The position numbers and the translations under genes are program-made. Below, piece by piece: positions 13,947 through 21,842 of a stretch of 26,398 nucleotides of DNA. The notes under the pieces are model-generated. The model saw nothing but the letters and a program-made list of their open reading frames with translations. It was not told the origin of the DNA and did not search any database. This DNA comes from Treponema sp. UBA6988. GTDB lineage: Bacteria > Spirochaetota > Spirochaetia > Treponematales > Treponemataceae. Within the stretch, counting starts at the first letter, position 1. Each line of letters opens with the position of its first letter. The DNA lies in NCBI GenBank assembly GCA_002448445.1, contig DJYC01000062.1:1-26398 (forward strand), in the 5' to 3' direction.

Positions 13947-15935
13947 TCAGCTCCTTATTGTAACTTCCTTTTTCTGGTGAAGCACTTCCGCCGAGTTTTT
14001 TGAGTTCTGGATGAAGGCACTAATCTTTAAAAGACCGTTCAAATCCTTGTCGGCTGAATAGACGATTTCTATTGTTCCTGCAGGGTAATCAGGTATTTCA
14101 AAGAAAACCTTGTTGTCTGCCTCAATCGTGTAGTCGTAGTTGCAGTCGTAGAGTGGAATGGAGCCCTCCGCCTCAAGACTTATCGAATAGCGCAGTACCT
14201 TTTCGCTGGATTCAATGAGTATGTGGTAGATTGTCAGCTCCATGAATTCGTCTTCGCTGTAGGAAACTTGAACCATCTCGGGATTACTTCCGTCCACAGT
14301 GGTGTATGCCATTCGTATCGGAGTCCCAGAAGACGAACCGTATCTTATCCGCCTCATCATCCAGTAGAAGCCGGAAAAGAAGAGTATGACTATGGATGTC
14401 GCTATCGCCGCGTATACAAAATTTTTTTTGCGTGAAATTTTCTTTTTGGAATTGAATATTCCCAGCACCAAAAGTATCCTGAAAATCTGCATCAGGAGGG
14501 GAAGCAGGGCAAGTGCAAAGAGAATGTTCCCGAATACAGTGCAGAATGCAAACATCCTTAGGCTGGTATAGTTCGCACCTCGTAAAAAATCCAACGTTAG
14601 GTTTAAGAAGGGGGCTAACGAGAGCAGGAATAAAATTATCATGTTTATCCGCGTTCTGCTCTTTCGTGCAAAGGTCAGAATTATGTATTCTTGAAAGAAA
14701 AGGAAGAAGAGCGAAAGGTCCATCCAGGTAAAGATGAAGATGTTCAGCGATGACTGGAACATCATAAAGAATCCTGTGCCTTCAAGCGATGTGTTGAAAT
14801 TTTTACGTATCTGGGTGATAAATATTATCTCAAGCACCATAAAGACTGCTATTATTTTTATTCCCATCAGCAGGAGGGGGTTCCTTGCGGCAAAAGAGAA
14901 AATTGTCTGCACAAGAATAAGCACCGCAACGATTATAATTATATATCCCAACGCTAGGAAAGCACTTCTCCTTATGTCGTTGAAGATGGCCTTGTTGCGG
15001 CTTGTGTCCTTAAAAGATGAAAAGCTTACGGTAAATATTGTTGCGAAAGCAAATACCATAAAGAAAAGGGCAAGAAGTGCCTCTCCGTACCAGAATGTAT
15101 ATGATTCCACTTGGAAGACGGAATAGTGTCTGTCCCATATTGAACTTCTTCGGGTTTGCAAAAGCCTTGCAGCGGTAACAAGAATTTTCAAGTCCTTTTC
15201 CGACAGGGAAAGCGCTATCCCAGCGGCAGGTATTGACTGCGCAAAGAACTGTGAAACCCTCCTTGTTTCGCGGGCAATGCCAAGGCGGTATAGCATGGAA
15301 AAAGATTTTGGCATGGACGGCGTTGCCTTGTTTTCCTGGCAGGAGTCGCAAAGAGACTTAACCAGCCATGAAGGGGATACATCAGAACTTCCACCCGGTA
15401 TGATTGAATAAGTCTTTTTTGCAAAAAAGGAAGTTGATGTGCTGTTGCTTTCATCTATCACGATTGCACACATGTTGTCTGCGTTTCGTATGGACGAAGT
15501 ATATACTGCCGAGCCGGTGGGGTGGTGCTCTCGGCCGTCGTCCCCGCGCACAAAAAGCTGGTTGTCGTTTGCACTTAAAAAAACAATGCAGTCGTAGTTA
15601 AGGTTCAGATTCCTAAGTTCATCAAGAAAAGACAAGAGAAGGCTAATGTCCTTGGAAAAAAAATCCTGGGTAAAAGAAAATATTACCGTGTCAATTTCAT
15701 TCTTGGCCTTTTGTGGCGAGGGAATTTCAATAATAAGATTCTGCGGAAAAATCCCCGAGTCAGCGGCATCAAGGTTTTGCTTTCTTACCGTAAAGCCTTT
15801 TTGTTCAACCTCATCATAAATTTTTAAACTGAAATCAAGGTTGTCCAGTGTCTGGGCGGTAAGGGACAGCAAGCTAAAAAATGCAAAAAACAGCGCAACC
15901 AGGCAGGCTTTTTTGCATGAACCTTTCATTTTCAT
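13947..15935 (-). CDS. Multi-pass membrane protein with large periplasmic domain, possibly M28-like
   Basis: 662 aa, not confidently assigned. Visible layout: signal peptide (1-27), soluble domain (about 30-280), about eight membrane segments (285-525), and a C-terminal soluble domain (540-662) rich in beta strands. The first domain has an order reminiscent of M28 aminopeptidase/Gaa1-type folds: VIFSFTQDFF, then a helix, CIVFLSAND, GSAVYTS, CAIVIDES, LGIARETRRVSQFF and IPAAGIALS. The metal-binding His, Asp and Glu positions are not kept, so it would be a non-enzymatic relative. It starts from a -10 box only 6 nt away and is followed 3 nt later by dinB. Function is unknown. Confidence 0.7.
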   Translation of the reverse strand: MKMKGSCKKACLVALFFAFFSLLSLTAQTLDNLDFSLKIYDEVEQKGFTVRKQNLDAADSGIFPQNLIIEIPSPQKAKNEIDTVIFSFTQDFFSKDISLLLSFLDELRNLNLNYDCIVFLSANDNQLFVRGDDGREHHPTGSAVYTSSIRNADNMCAIVIDESNSTSTSFFAKKTYSIIPGGSSDVSPSWLVKSLCDSCQENKATPSMPKSFSMLYRLGIARETRRVSQFFAQSIPAAGIALSLSEKDLKILVTAARLLQTRRSSIWDRHYSVFQVESYTFWYGEALLALFFMVFAFATIFTVSFSSFKDTSRNKAIFNDIRRSAFLALGYIIIIVAVLILVQTIFSFAARNPLLLMGIKIIAVFMVLEIIFITQIRKNFNTSLEGTGFFMMFQSSLNIFIFTWMDLSLFFLFFQEYIILTFARKSRTRINMIILFLLSLAPFLNLTLDFLRGANYTSLRMFAFCTVFGNILFALALLPLLMQIFRILLVLGIFNSKKKISRKKNFVYAAIATSIVILFFSGFYWMMRRIRYGSSSGTPIRMAYTTVDGSNPEMVQVSYSEDEFMELTIYHILIESSEKVLRYSISLEAEGSIPLYDCNYDYTIEADNKVFFEIPDYPAGTIEIVYSADKDLNGLLKISAFIQNSKNSAEVLHQKKEVTIRS

Positions 15936-15941
15936 ACCTAT

Positions 15942-15970
15942 ATATTAAATTATTGGAGTTTACATTGCAA
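15942..15970 (-). promoter_or_regulatory. Promoter of the membrane protein-dinB pair
   Basis: On the minus strand, TTGCAA (15965-15970) and TAATAT (15942-15947) are 17 bp apart. The ATG at 15935 lies 6 nt after the -10 box, suggesting a leaderless transcript. Its -35 abuts the -35 of the divergent plus-strand promoter. Confidence 0.55.
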
Positions 15971-15987
15971 GACCTTTGTTATATAAT
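15959..15987 (+). promoter_or_regulatory. Promoter of the 16064 gene cluster
   Basis: TTTACA (15959-15964) and a consensus TATAAT (15982-15987) are separated by 17 bp. The predicted leader is about 70 nt, with an AGGAG ribosome binding site at about 16047-16051. The promoter is divergent from and directly adjacent to the minus-strand promoter. Confidence 0.65.
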
Positions 15988-16009
15988 AGAAAAAACTAAG
16001 ACATATGCC

Positions 16010-16025
16010 AATATCGTCCGATATT
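16010..16025. repeat. Interrupted palindrome in the leader of the 16064 gene
   Basis: AATATCG-TC-CGATATT is a perfect 7-bp inverted repeat with a 2-nt centre, 16-25 nt downstream of the predicted transcription start. It could be an operator or a small hairpin. No partner regulator is known. Confidence 0.35.
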
Positions 16026-16063
16026 ATAAAGTGAAATATTAGATCTAGGAGTTTCTTTACCAG

Positions 16064-17230
16064 ATGAGCGCAGCTGAAAAGAAGTTTGTTTTGGACTTGC
16101 CCTTAAAGGTCGTTTTGACAGAGGACGGTGCTTCTCATTTTATCAGTAACAAGAAAAAACTCTTGCGTTTCCGCCTTGCAGATAATGTGGAAGAATACGG
16201 AATCAGCATGGAGCATTTTTCTCCAATGTCGATTCAGAACATGATTCTTGTTGACTATATCTCCAAGATAGAAATTTCAATGTCAGAATTTGTTTCCCGC
16301 CGGCAGGAGATAATGGACCTCTCAAAGGTCATTGTCTATTCAATCCTCTACAAGCAGTTTGACCGCCAGATTTTTTCCCAGATGATTGAATGCGACTGCG
16401 TACGCCATCACAACAGGACAAATCCTAGCCAGCTCATAGACGAAAAGACCCATATCCCCGAAAAGCAGCTGCGCAATATCCTTTCATTCAAGGACAATGC
16501 AATCCAGCAGGCAAGGCAGGCTATACTGGAGCCGGTCTGGAAGAGCATAATGTCAAACACCGACTACACCCCGGAAGAAAAGAACGTATACCTTCTTATG
16601 ACGGAAAAATTCCTTAACCGCCTTAACCTCATGAACTGGTACATCATCACCAAGTTCTACAAGACGGAAGGCTTTTCACAGATAATGTCAATCCTTAGGC
16701 AGTCTTTGGCCCAGTACATGGACAAGTCCAAGGTTGCAGAATACATCTCCGTAATGGTAATGGAGCTTGCCCTCAACAGCGAAAACACCAACATGCGCAA
16801 AGAGGCAAGAATTCTTTACCAGGGCATAGACAACGCTGACACACTTATCTACGACCCGGACATCCGCAAGAAAATAGTGGAAGAACTTTCCCGCAAGCAC
16901 GAATTCGTATCGCTTTCGTGGAAAATCGGCGGCGGCTCAACGTCAATCGGCAAGCAGGGAGCCCTCAACATAACCCTTTACAACAAGGAAGACGAGTTCC
17001 AGGAAGTCAAGGAGAACATAGAAAGCAAGCTTTCCGCAGACCTTAACAAGCGGTCTCTTATCGACTTCTACCGTCAGATGCCGGAAGGTGAAGAAGGAAC
17101 GGATTTGGGCCTTTACTACCTTTCCTATCTCGAAGATGCGTGCAAAAAGGTCAACGTAAAATTTGAGTCACTTGTAAACCAGTTCACTACAAGCGACCTT
17201 ACCGTTATAAACTTAAAATTCAATTTTTAG
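16064..17230 (+). CDS. Unknown cytoplasmic protein with possible degenerate GHKL ATPase fold
   Basis: 388 aa, no signal peptide or membrane segment. The N-terminal half is largely helical. The C-terminal part follows the order of a histidine-kinase-type ATPase: an N-box-like MVMELALNSENTNM (231-244), strands around FVSLSWKIGGG (281-291) and ALNITLYNKED, a G-box-like GTDLGLYYLSYLED (345-358), then VNVKFES and a final SDLTVINLKFNF strand. The canonical DxGxG is not recognisable, so ATP binding is doubtful and the assignment is an inference. It has its own strong promoter and a long leader, and heads a run with a lipoprotein, trmB and ligA. Function is unknown. Confidence 0.7.
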   Translation: MSAAEKKFVLDLPLKVVLTEDGASHFISNKKKLLRFRLADNVEEYGISMEHFSPMSIQNMILVDYISKIEISMSEFVSRRQEIMDLSKVIVYSILYKQFDRQIFSQMIECDCVRHHNRTNPSQLIDEKTHIPEKQLRNILSFKDNAIQQARQAILEPVWKSIMSNTDYTPEEKNVYLLMTEKFLNRLNLMNWYIITKFYKTEGFSQIMSILRQSLAQYMDKSKVAEYISVMVMELALNSENTNMRKEARILYQGIDNADTLIYDPDIRKKIVEELSRKHEFVSLSWKIGGGSTSIGKQGALNITLYNKEDEFQEVKENIESKLSADLNKRSLIDFYRQMPEGEEGTDLGLYYLSYLEDACKKVNVKFESLVNQFTTSDLTVINLKFNF

Positions 17231-17270
17231 GATTTTTCTGTTTTGGACGGAAGGCCAACTTTTACTGTGT

Positions 17271-17304
17271 CCGGCTCTTCAAGGCCGGCCAGTTTTTGCT
17301 TTTT
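17271..17304 (+). terminator. Weak candidate terminator after the 16064 gene
   Basis: A CCGGC/GCCGG stem (17271-17275 with 17284-17288, 8-nt loop) is followed by CCAG and two TTTTT runs. The stem is short and separated from the first U-run by 4 nt, so termination may be partial. It abuts the dispersed repeat copy. Confidence 0.35.
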
Positions 17305-17381
17305 CCCCGCTTTGCAGGGTTCCGCTTGCGCTCCATTGCCTTGCGGCAACGGCTACGCCGCCCTTCCAATCGGGCGTAGGC
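17305..17381 (+). repeat. Dispersed structured repeat, copy A
   Basis: A G+C-rich, hairpin-rich stretch that shares ordered blocks with a second copy at 26281-26362 on the other strand: CCCCG-loop-GGGTTCCG, CTTGCG, CTCCATTGC, a small ACGGCTACGCCG hairpin, and a closing GGGC/GTAGGC segment. It lies between the 16064 gene and the lipoprotein gene and is read through by an upstream open frame of the latter. It has no transposase, so it resembles a REP- or MITE-like element. Confidence 0.7.
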
Positions 17382-17425
17382 TGCACTGCTTTACCCGCAA
17401 TACGGACATTAAAAATTCTAAGTTC

Positions 17426-18070
17426 ATGGCTGGATTTATAAGCATTACTTGCCTTATATTTGCCATGCTGCTGATGCTTGTCTTCATTTCATGTTCAGAC
17501 AGTAATCCTTCCATAGCAAAAGTAGAGCACAGTCTTGTCTTTGACTACAAGGATGAATCGTCTCCGCCACAGGTAAGGCTTAGCGTTTTTGTTCAGCCAA
17601 ATTCTTCCGTTCTTCGTGCCAAGGAAATTTCTGCCGTCCATGAGGAAAGCGGAATGGAATGGCTTTGCCAGTCACCAGTCGTTTTTCACGGAGGGGACGG
17701 AAAGGACTATGCAGGATGCACAAGCTTTGTTCCCCCTTACAATTCTGAACTTCCCCAGGGAATTTATTATGTCTTTTACCGGGACAAGGCCGGCCGTGAG
17801 TGTGAGGCCGAATTCTCCGTGAATTTTACAGCTGATTTTGCGCTTAAAAACTATGATCAGCTGCCTAATTATGTTTCTATCCCCAATAATGAGCGTATTG
17901 CCCTTTACAATTCAGAGGGCATTTTGATATACTGTGGTAAGCGAAGGGAAGAATGGAAGGACAACGCTGCAATCCTTGCTGACTACGGAACTGCGGAAAA
18001 AATGCGCGTGTGCTATGAAAGCGGGACCTTGTTTTTTATGTTGCCTTTTGAACCTTTGCAAAAACAATAA
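17426..18070 (+). CDS. Small predicted lipoprotein of unknown function
   Basis: 214 aa from the ATG at 17426. The open frame extends back to 17243, but that part translates the dispersed repeat, and the sequence from 17426 makes a clean lipoprotein signal: MAGFISITCLIFAMLLMLVF then ISC, with lipobox cysteine C23. The start lacks a good Shine-Dalgarno and remains uncertain. The mature part is mostly beta, with segments such as HSLVFDYKDESS, VRLSVFVQP and GIYYVFYRDKAG, suggesting an envelope-anchored beta-sandwich. It is followed after 18 nt by trmB, whose ribosome binding site lies just past this stop. Substrate of Lgt/Lsp and, plausibly, of the Lnt encoded in this window. Confidence 0.7.
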   Translation: MAGFISITCLIFAMLLMLVFISCSDSNPSIAKVEHSLVFDYKDESSPPQVRLSVFVQPNSSVLRAKEISAVHEESGMEWLCQSPVVFHGGDGKDYAGCTSFVPPYNSELPQGIYYVFYRDKAGRECEAEFSVNFTADFALKNYDQLPNYVSIPNNERIALYNSEGILIYCGKRREEWKDNAAILADYGTAEKMRVCYESGTLFFMLPFEPLQKQ

Positions 18071-18088
18071 AACAGAGAGGAAATTATT

Positions 18089-18823
18089 TTGCCAAACAGC
18101 ATTGACGATCCTGGACCGGAAGAAGAAGGTGACAATTCTATATCTGAATTTTTTATGCGTCCCATAAAGACTTATGTCTTGCGGCAAGGACGTATGACGG
18201 AAAGTGAAAAGCGCAGCTATTCAGATTTGCATCAGGTCTGGTGCATTCCCTTTGAACACAAGACCCTAAATTTTACAGAGATATTCGGAAATACAAACCC
18301 CGTTACGATAGAGATTGGCTTTGGAATGGGGCATGCCACTGCAGAAATTGCTGAAAAGAACCCCGAAATGAATTACATCGGCATAGAAGTCCACAGGCCG
18401 GGAGTTGGCCGCTTGCTTGGCGAGATAAAGAAACGCCAGCTCAAGAACCTTTTCATAATCGAACACGATGCGCTCGAAACTCTTGAAGTCATGGTTCCTG
18501 ATTCATCCATAGAAGCCTTCCACATATTCTTCCCAGATCCTTGGCCCAAGAAGAAGCATCACAAGCGTCGCCTTCTTCACAGGCCGCGGACGGAACTTCT
18601 TTCCAGAAAGCTGGCATCTGAAGGCTACCTTTATTTTGTAACCGACTGGCAGGACTATGCAGAGGATGCTTTGCAGGAATTAAACCAAACGTCAGGTTTG
18701 CATAACCGCTACGACTCATTTGCTCCTTCACAGGAATGGCGGCCAAGGACAAAGTTTGAGCAGAAGGGCTTGGATGCCGGACATGGTATCTATGAACTGA
18801 TTTTTGAGCGCGACGTAATTTGA
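18089..18823 (+). CDS. trmB: tRNA (guanine-N7-)-methyltransferase
   Basis: 244 aa from a TTG start with a strong GAGAGGAA ribosome binding site 7-8 nt before it; the next in-frame ATG (18155) lacks one. The SAM-binding motif is IEIGFGMGHATAEIA, followed by YIGIEVHRPGVGRLL and the family tRNA-binding signature FHIFFPDPWPKKKHHKRRL. The C-terminal conserved TKFEQKG segment is also present. The enzyme makes m7G46 in the variable loop of tRNAs. A 22-residue acidic N-terminal leader precedes the core. It is close to ligA (stop at 18823, ligA ATG at 18834). Confidence 0.95.
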   Translation: MPNSIDDPGPEEEGDNSISEFFMRPIKTYVLRQGRMTESEKRSYSDLHQVWCIPFEHKTLNFTEIFGNTNPVTIEIGFGMGHATAEIAEKNPEMNYIGIEVHRPGVGRLLGEIKKRQLKNLFIIEHDALETLEVMVPDSSIEAFHIFFPDPWPKKKHHKRRLLHRPRTELLSRKLASEGYLYFVTDWQDYAEDALQELNQTSGLHNRYDSFAPSQEWRPRTKFEQKGLDAGHGIYELIFERDVI

Positions 18824-18833
18824 GGTGCATGCA

Positions 18834-20807
18834 ATGGATCTTTTTGACGTTGATGAGGCTGCTTCCAGAAGCGACCGGGCTGTTAGCAATGCCAAGCGTA
18901 TCGCTGAACTTGAAAAACTTATTGTAAAATACCAAAAATCCTATTACAACGGCGAAGGTGAAATTTCCGACGCAGAATTTGACTCTCTCTGGGACGAGCT
19001 AAAGCTTTTGGACCCGCAGAATCCAATCCTGCACAAGGTTGGGGCTGACAGTGGAAACTTTGAAAAGGCTCCCCACGTAATGCCAATGGGAAGCCAGGAA
19101 AAGGCCGCAAATCCTGAACAGTTTTTGTCCTGGGCGCAGAAGCACAAGTACGACGAGTACCTAGTTGAATACAAGCTGGACGGTGCAAGCCTTGAGCTCC
19201 AGTACAATGGCGGAATCCTTGTAAGGGCAGTTACCCGCGGTGACGGTTCAACAGGAGACGTTATTACTGCAAATGCCTTAAAGATGGACGGCGTAAAAAA
19301 AGAGCTTTATGATGCAGACGGCAAGCTCTCTTCTTTTACCGGTGGGGTGCGCGGCGAAGTCATAATGAAGCGCTCCGTTCACAAAAAATATTTTTCCGAC
19401 AAGGCAAACTGCCGAAACGCTGCCAACGGTCTTATGAAGCGCAAGGACGGAAGCGGCAGTGAACACCTAACTCTTATAGCCTACGACGTGTGGGCAACTC
19501 AGGGAGAGCAGCCCTATAAAGACGAAGAAGAAAAACTTGCCTGGCTAAAGAAATACGGCTTTAATACGGTTGTGCTTAGGATTTGCAGCAATGCAGACCA
19601 GGTCATTGAATACCGCGCCAAGGTTATGGAAGAGCGCAAGAACTTGGACTACGACATAGACGGTCTTGTAATAAAGGAGAGGGCCGTAAACCACGAGGAT
19701 GCCCTACGTGCCCGCCCAGACCGCCAGATTGCCTTTAAATTCAGTCTGGAAGAGGCTGTTTCCGTAGTAAGAAAAGTTGAATGGAACGAATCTGGTGCAA
19801 CCTATACTCCCGTAGCGGTTTTTGATGCGGTGGACCTTAACGGAACCAGCGTCCAGAGGGCAAGCCTTGCAAACCCAAATACAATAGCCTCTCTTGGCCT
19901 TCAGATTGGAAGCCATGTAATCGTCGTAAAGCGCGGGGAGATAATCCCCAAAATAGAAAGCGTAGTTCCCCAGGAAGATAAGTCAGAAAATACTTTTCCT
20001 GTTGAGCTTCCCGTAAAGTGCGAGACATGCGGTTCCACTCTTGTGAACGAAGGCACAAGGCTCTACTGTCCCAACAAGTCCTGCTCAAAAAGAATCCTTC
20101 ATCAGCTTTTAAAGTGGGTTAGCGTTGCAGACATACGCGACCTTGGTGATACCCTTGTGCGCTCCCTTTTTGCAGACAAAGTGTTAAATTCAATTTCGGA
20201 CATATACAAGCTGGACGAGGCTGTGCTAAAGCCCTATTTCTTGGGTCAAGAAAGCCTTGGAAACGAAAAAGAGTCCCTTGGTGCAAAGAAGGTTGCCCTC
20301 TCAATACAAAGCCACAGAAAACTTAGCCTTGCAAAATTTATTGCCGGTTTTGACATAGAAGGAATAGGCGAGACTGTTGTGGAGAAGCTTCTTGATGCAG
20401 GCTTCGACACGCTGGAAAAGCTTTTTACAGCCTCACAGGAAGAGATTGCGGGTGTATACGGCTTTGCAAAGGTTATGGCCCAGATTCTTGTCCAGGGGCT
20501 TTTGGAAAATAAGGATGAAATGGAATTCCTTGTAAAAAGCGGGACTATAGAAGTTGAACAGGGAATAAAGCAGGGTAGCCTTACCGGAAAGTCTTTCTGC
20601 TTTACAGGAGAGCTTACGACTATGAAAAGGGCGGATGCCCAGGCCCTTGTAAAGCAAAAGGGTGGCTCCGTAAAAACATCCGTGGTAAAGGGGCTTAGCT
20701 ACCTTGTAACTAATGATACTTCAAGCGGTTCTTCCAAGAACGTAAAGGCAGCCCAGCTTGGAATTCCCGTCATCAACGAGCAGGAATTCCTTGCGCTTAT
20801 CGGTTAG
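18834..20807 (+). CDS. ligA: NAD+-dependent DNA ligase
   Basis: 657 aa from the ATG at 18834; a GTG at 18825 is in frame, but GAGG at 18822-18825 is better spaced for 18834. Domain order: NAD+-binding Ia domain (YYNGEGEISDAEFDSLWDEL), adenylation domain with nucleophile K114 in YKLDG, OB fold, four-cysteine zinc finger (CETC ... CPNKSC), helix-hairpin-helix repeats and a C-terminal BRCT domain (from about LTGKSFCFTGEL). It seals nicks in replication and repair. Length matches the family. It is last in the plus-strand run and ends 5 nt from the convergent M23 gene; a TTTTTT run just after the stop has only a weak stem before it. Confidence 0.97.
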   Translation: MDLFDVDEAASRSDRAVSNAKRIAELEKLIVKYQKSYYNGEGEISDAEFDSLWDELKLLDPQNPILHKVGADSGNFEKAPHVMPMGSQEKAANPEQFLSWAQKHKYDEYLVEYKLDGASLELQYNGGILVRAVTRGDGSTGDVITANALKMDGVKKELYDADGKLSSFTGGVRGEVIMKRSVHKKYFSDKANCRNAANGLMKRKDGSGSEHLTLIAYDVWATQGEQPYKDEEEKLAWLKKYGFNTVVLRICSNADQVIEYRAKVMEERKNLDYDIDGLVIKERAVNHEDALRARPDRQIAFKFSLEEAVSVVRKVEWNESGATYTPVAVFDAVDLNGTSVQRASLANPNTIASLGLQIGSHVIVVKRGEIIPKIESVVPQEDKSENTFPVELPVKCETCGSTLVNEGTRLYCPNKSCSKRILHQLLKWVSVADIRDLGDTLVRSLFADKVLNSISDIYKLDEAVLKPYFLGQESLGNEKESLGAKKVALSIQSHRKLSLAKFIAGFDIEGIGETVVEKLLDAGFDTLEKLFTASQEEIAGVYGFAKVMAQILVQGLLENKDEMEFLVKSGTIEVEQGIKQGSLTGKSFCFTGELTTMKRADAQALVKQKGGSVKTSVVKGLSYLVTNDTSSGSSKNVKAAQLGIPVINEQEFLALIG

Positions 20808-20812
20808 CTTTT

Positions 20813-21814
20813 TTATTGGTGCTCAACAGAGTCAAATGTAAAGTCCTGGCAGAAAAAGTCAGGGTTTACAGGAACCGTGTTAAGCCTCATTTCCCAGTGC
20901 AGGTGGGGACCTGTTGCAAAACCTGTGGCTCCGCTCAAGCCTATTAAGTCTCCTGCTTTTACGGTGTCTCCTTCCTTTACCTTTATTTCGCTCATGTGGT
21001 AGTAAAGGCTGTAAAGTCCCGGAAGGTGTTCAATACAAACGCTCCATCCTGTTGAAACGCGGTTTTCTGCAATCATTACCTTTCCGTCTGCACATGATGT
21101 TATTTTTGCGCCTGTGCCTGTTCCGTAGTCAGTTCCGTAGTGTGCGCTGTAGACTTCCTTTCCGTTGGTGTACTTGTAGATTCTGCGCTCAAAGCAGATG
21201 GAAGTGCGTCTTGTAACAGTTGTTGGCTGTACGAAAGGCTTTGTCTGGTGTACTCCCTCAGGGTTTACTGCATAGAGAACCTTGTTAAGGCGCTCAATCT
21301 GCTTCATCTTTTCTGCTGACTTGTCGGACTGGATGTTTGTCATGCCCTGGGTAGCCTCAATGGTAAAAGATTCAAAAACCTTGTTGTTAAGTCCAAAAGG
21401 AAGGTCAAATTCCAGCGGCTGTTCACCGTAAAGGTTGTATTTTACAGTAAGGTGGTAGTTGGCGTCGCTCTTCCACCATGATGAAAGGCCGATTCCTGCA
21501 AGCATTGTGCGTGTTGTCTTGTCGCTGTCTTTTTCAAGGTCGTAGAATGCTGCCTTGTCCAGTCTCTTTTCGTCATTATAGAGCTCAAGAACCGCAGTTG
21601 TAGCGTTAAAGCGTGCCTTGTCTGCCTTTGTCATTTTTCCGTTCTGGATGAACTTCATTCTTACAAAAACAGCGTCTCCTGGAACAGCGGTATCGTTATA
21701 GAAAAGCCTTATTTCGTAGTCTTCGCCTGTAAAGCTTGCTTCCCTTGCAAAAGTGGGGAGCAGTGCCGCCGCCGCAAAGACTGCCGCAGCAAGAATTTTC
21801 TTAAATCGTTTCAT
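20813..21814 (-). CDS. Secreted M23 (LytM-type) metallopeptidase
   Basis: 333 aa. A signal peptide (1-23, KKILAAAVFAAAALLPTFA) is followed by a beta-rich domain of unknown role (25-160) and a complete M23 peptidase domain (about 205-325). The zinc ligands are all present: H225 and D229 in HYGTDYG, and H306 in GPHLHWEM, with H273 and H304 also kept, so it should be an active peptidoglycan endopeptidase in the periplasm rather than a degenerate activator. A GVHQTKPFVQP linker joins the domains. The ribosome binding site is AGGAGA, 8 nt before the ATG, and the start is 28 nt after the recJ stop. Confidence 0.92.
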   Translation of the reverse strand: MKRFKKILAAAVFAAAALLPTFAREASFTGEDYEIRLFYNDTAVPGDAVFVRMKFIQNGKMTKADKARFNATTAVLELYNDEKRLDKAAFYDLEKDSDKTTRTMLAGIGLSSWWKSDANYHLTVKYNLYGEQPLEFDLPFGLNNKVFESFTIEATQGMTNIQSDKSAEKMKQIERLNKVLYAVNPEGVHQTKPFVQPTTVTRRTSICFERRIYKYTNGKEVYSAHYGTDYGTGTGAKITSCADGKVMIAENRVSTGWSVCIEHLPGLYSLYYHMSEIKVKEGDTVKAGDLIGLSGATGFATGPHLHWEMRLNTVPVNPDFFCQDFTFDSVEHQ

Positions 21815-21842
21815 AAAATTTGTCTCCTATAATAGTTTTATT

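Noticed and set aside
18825..18833. GTG start for ligA
   Set aside because: It lies directly on the only Shine-Dalgarno-like stretch; the ATG at 18834 is correctly spaced.
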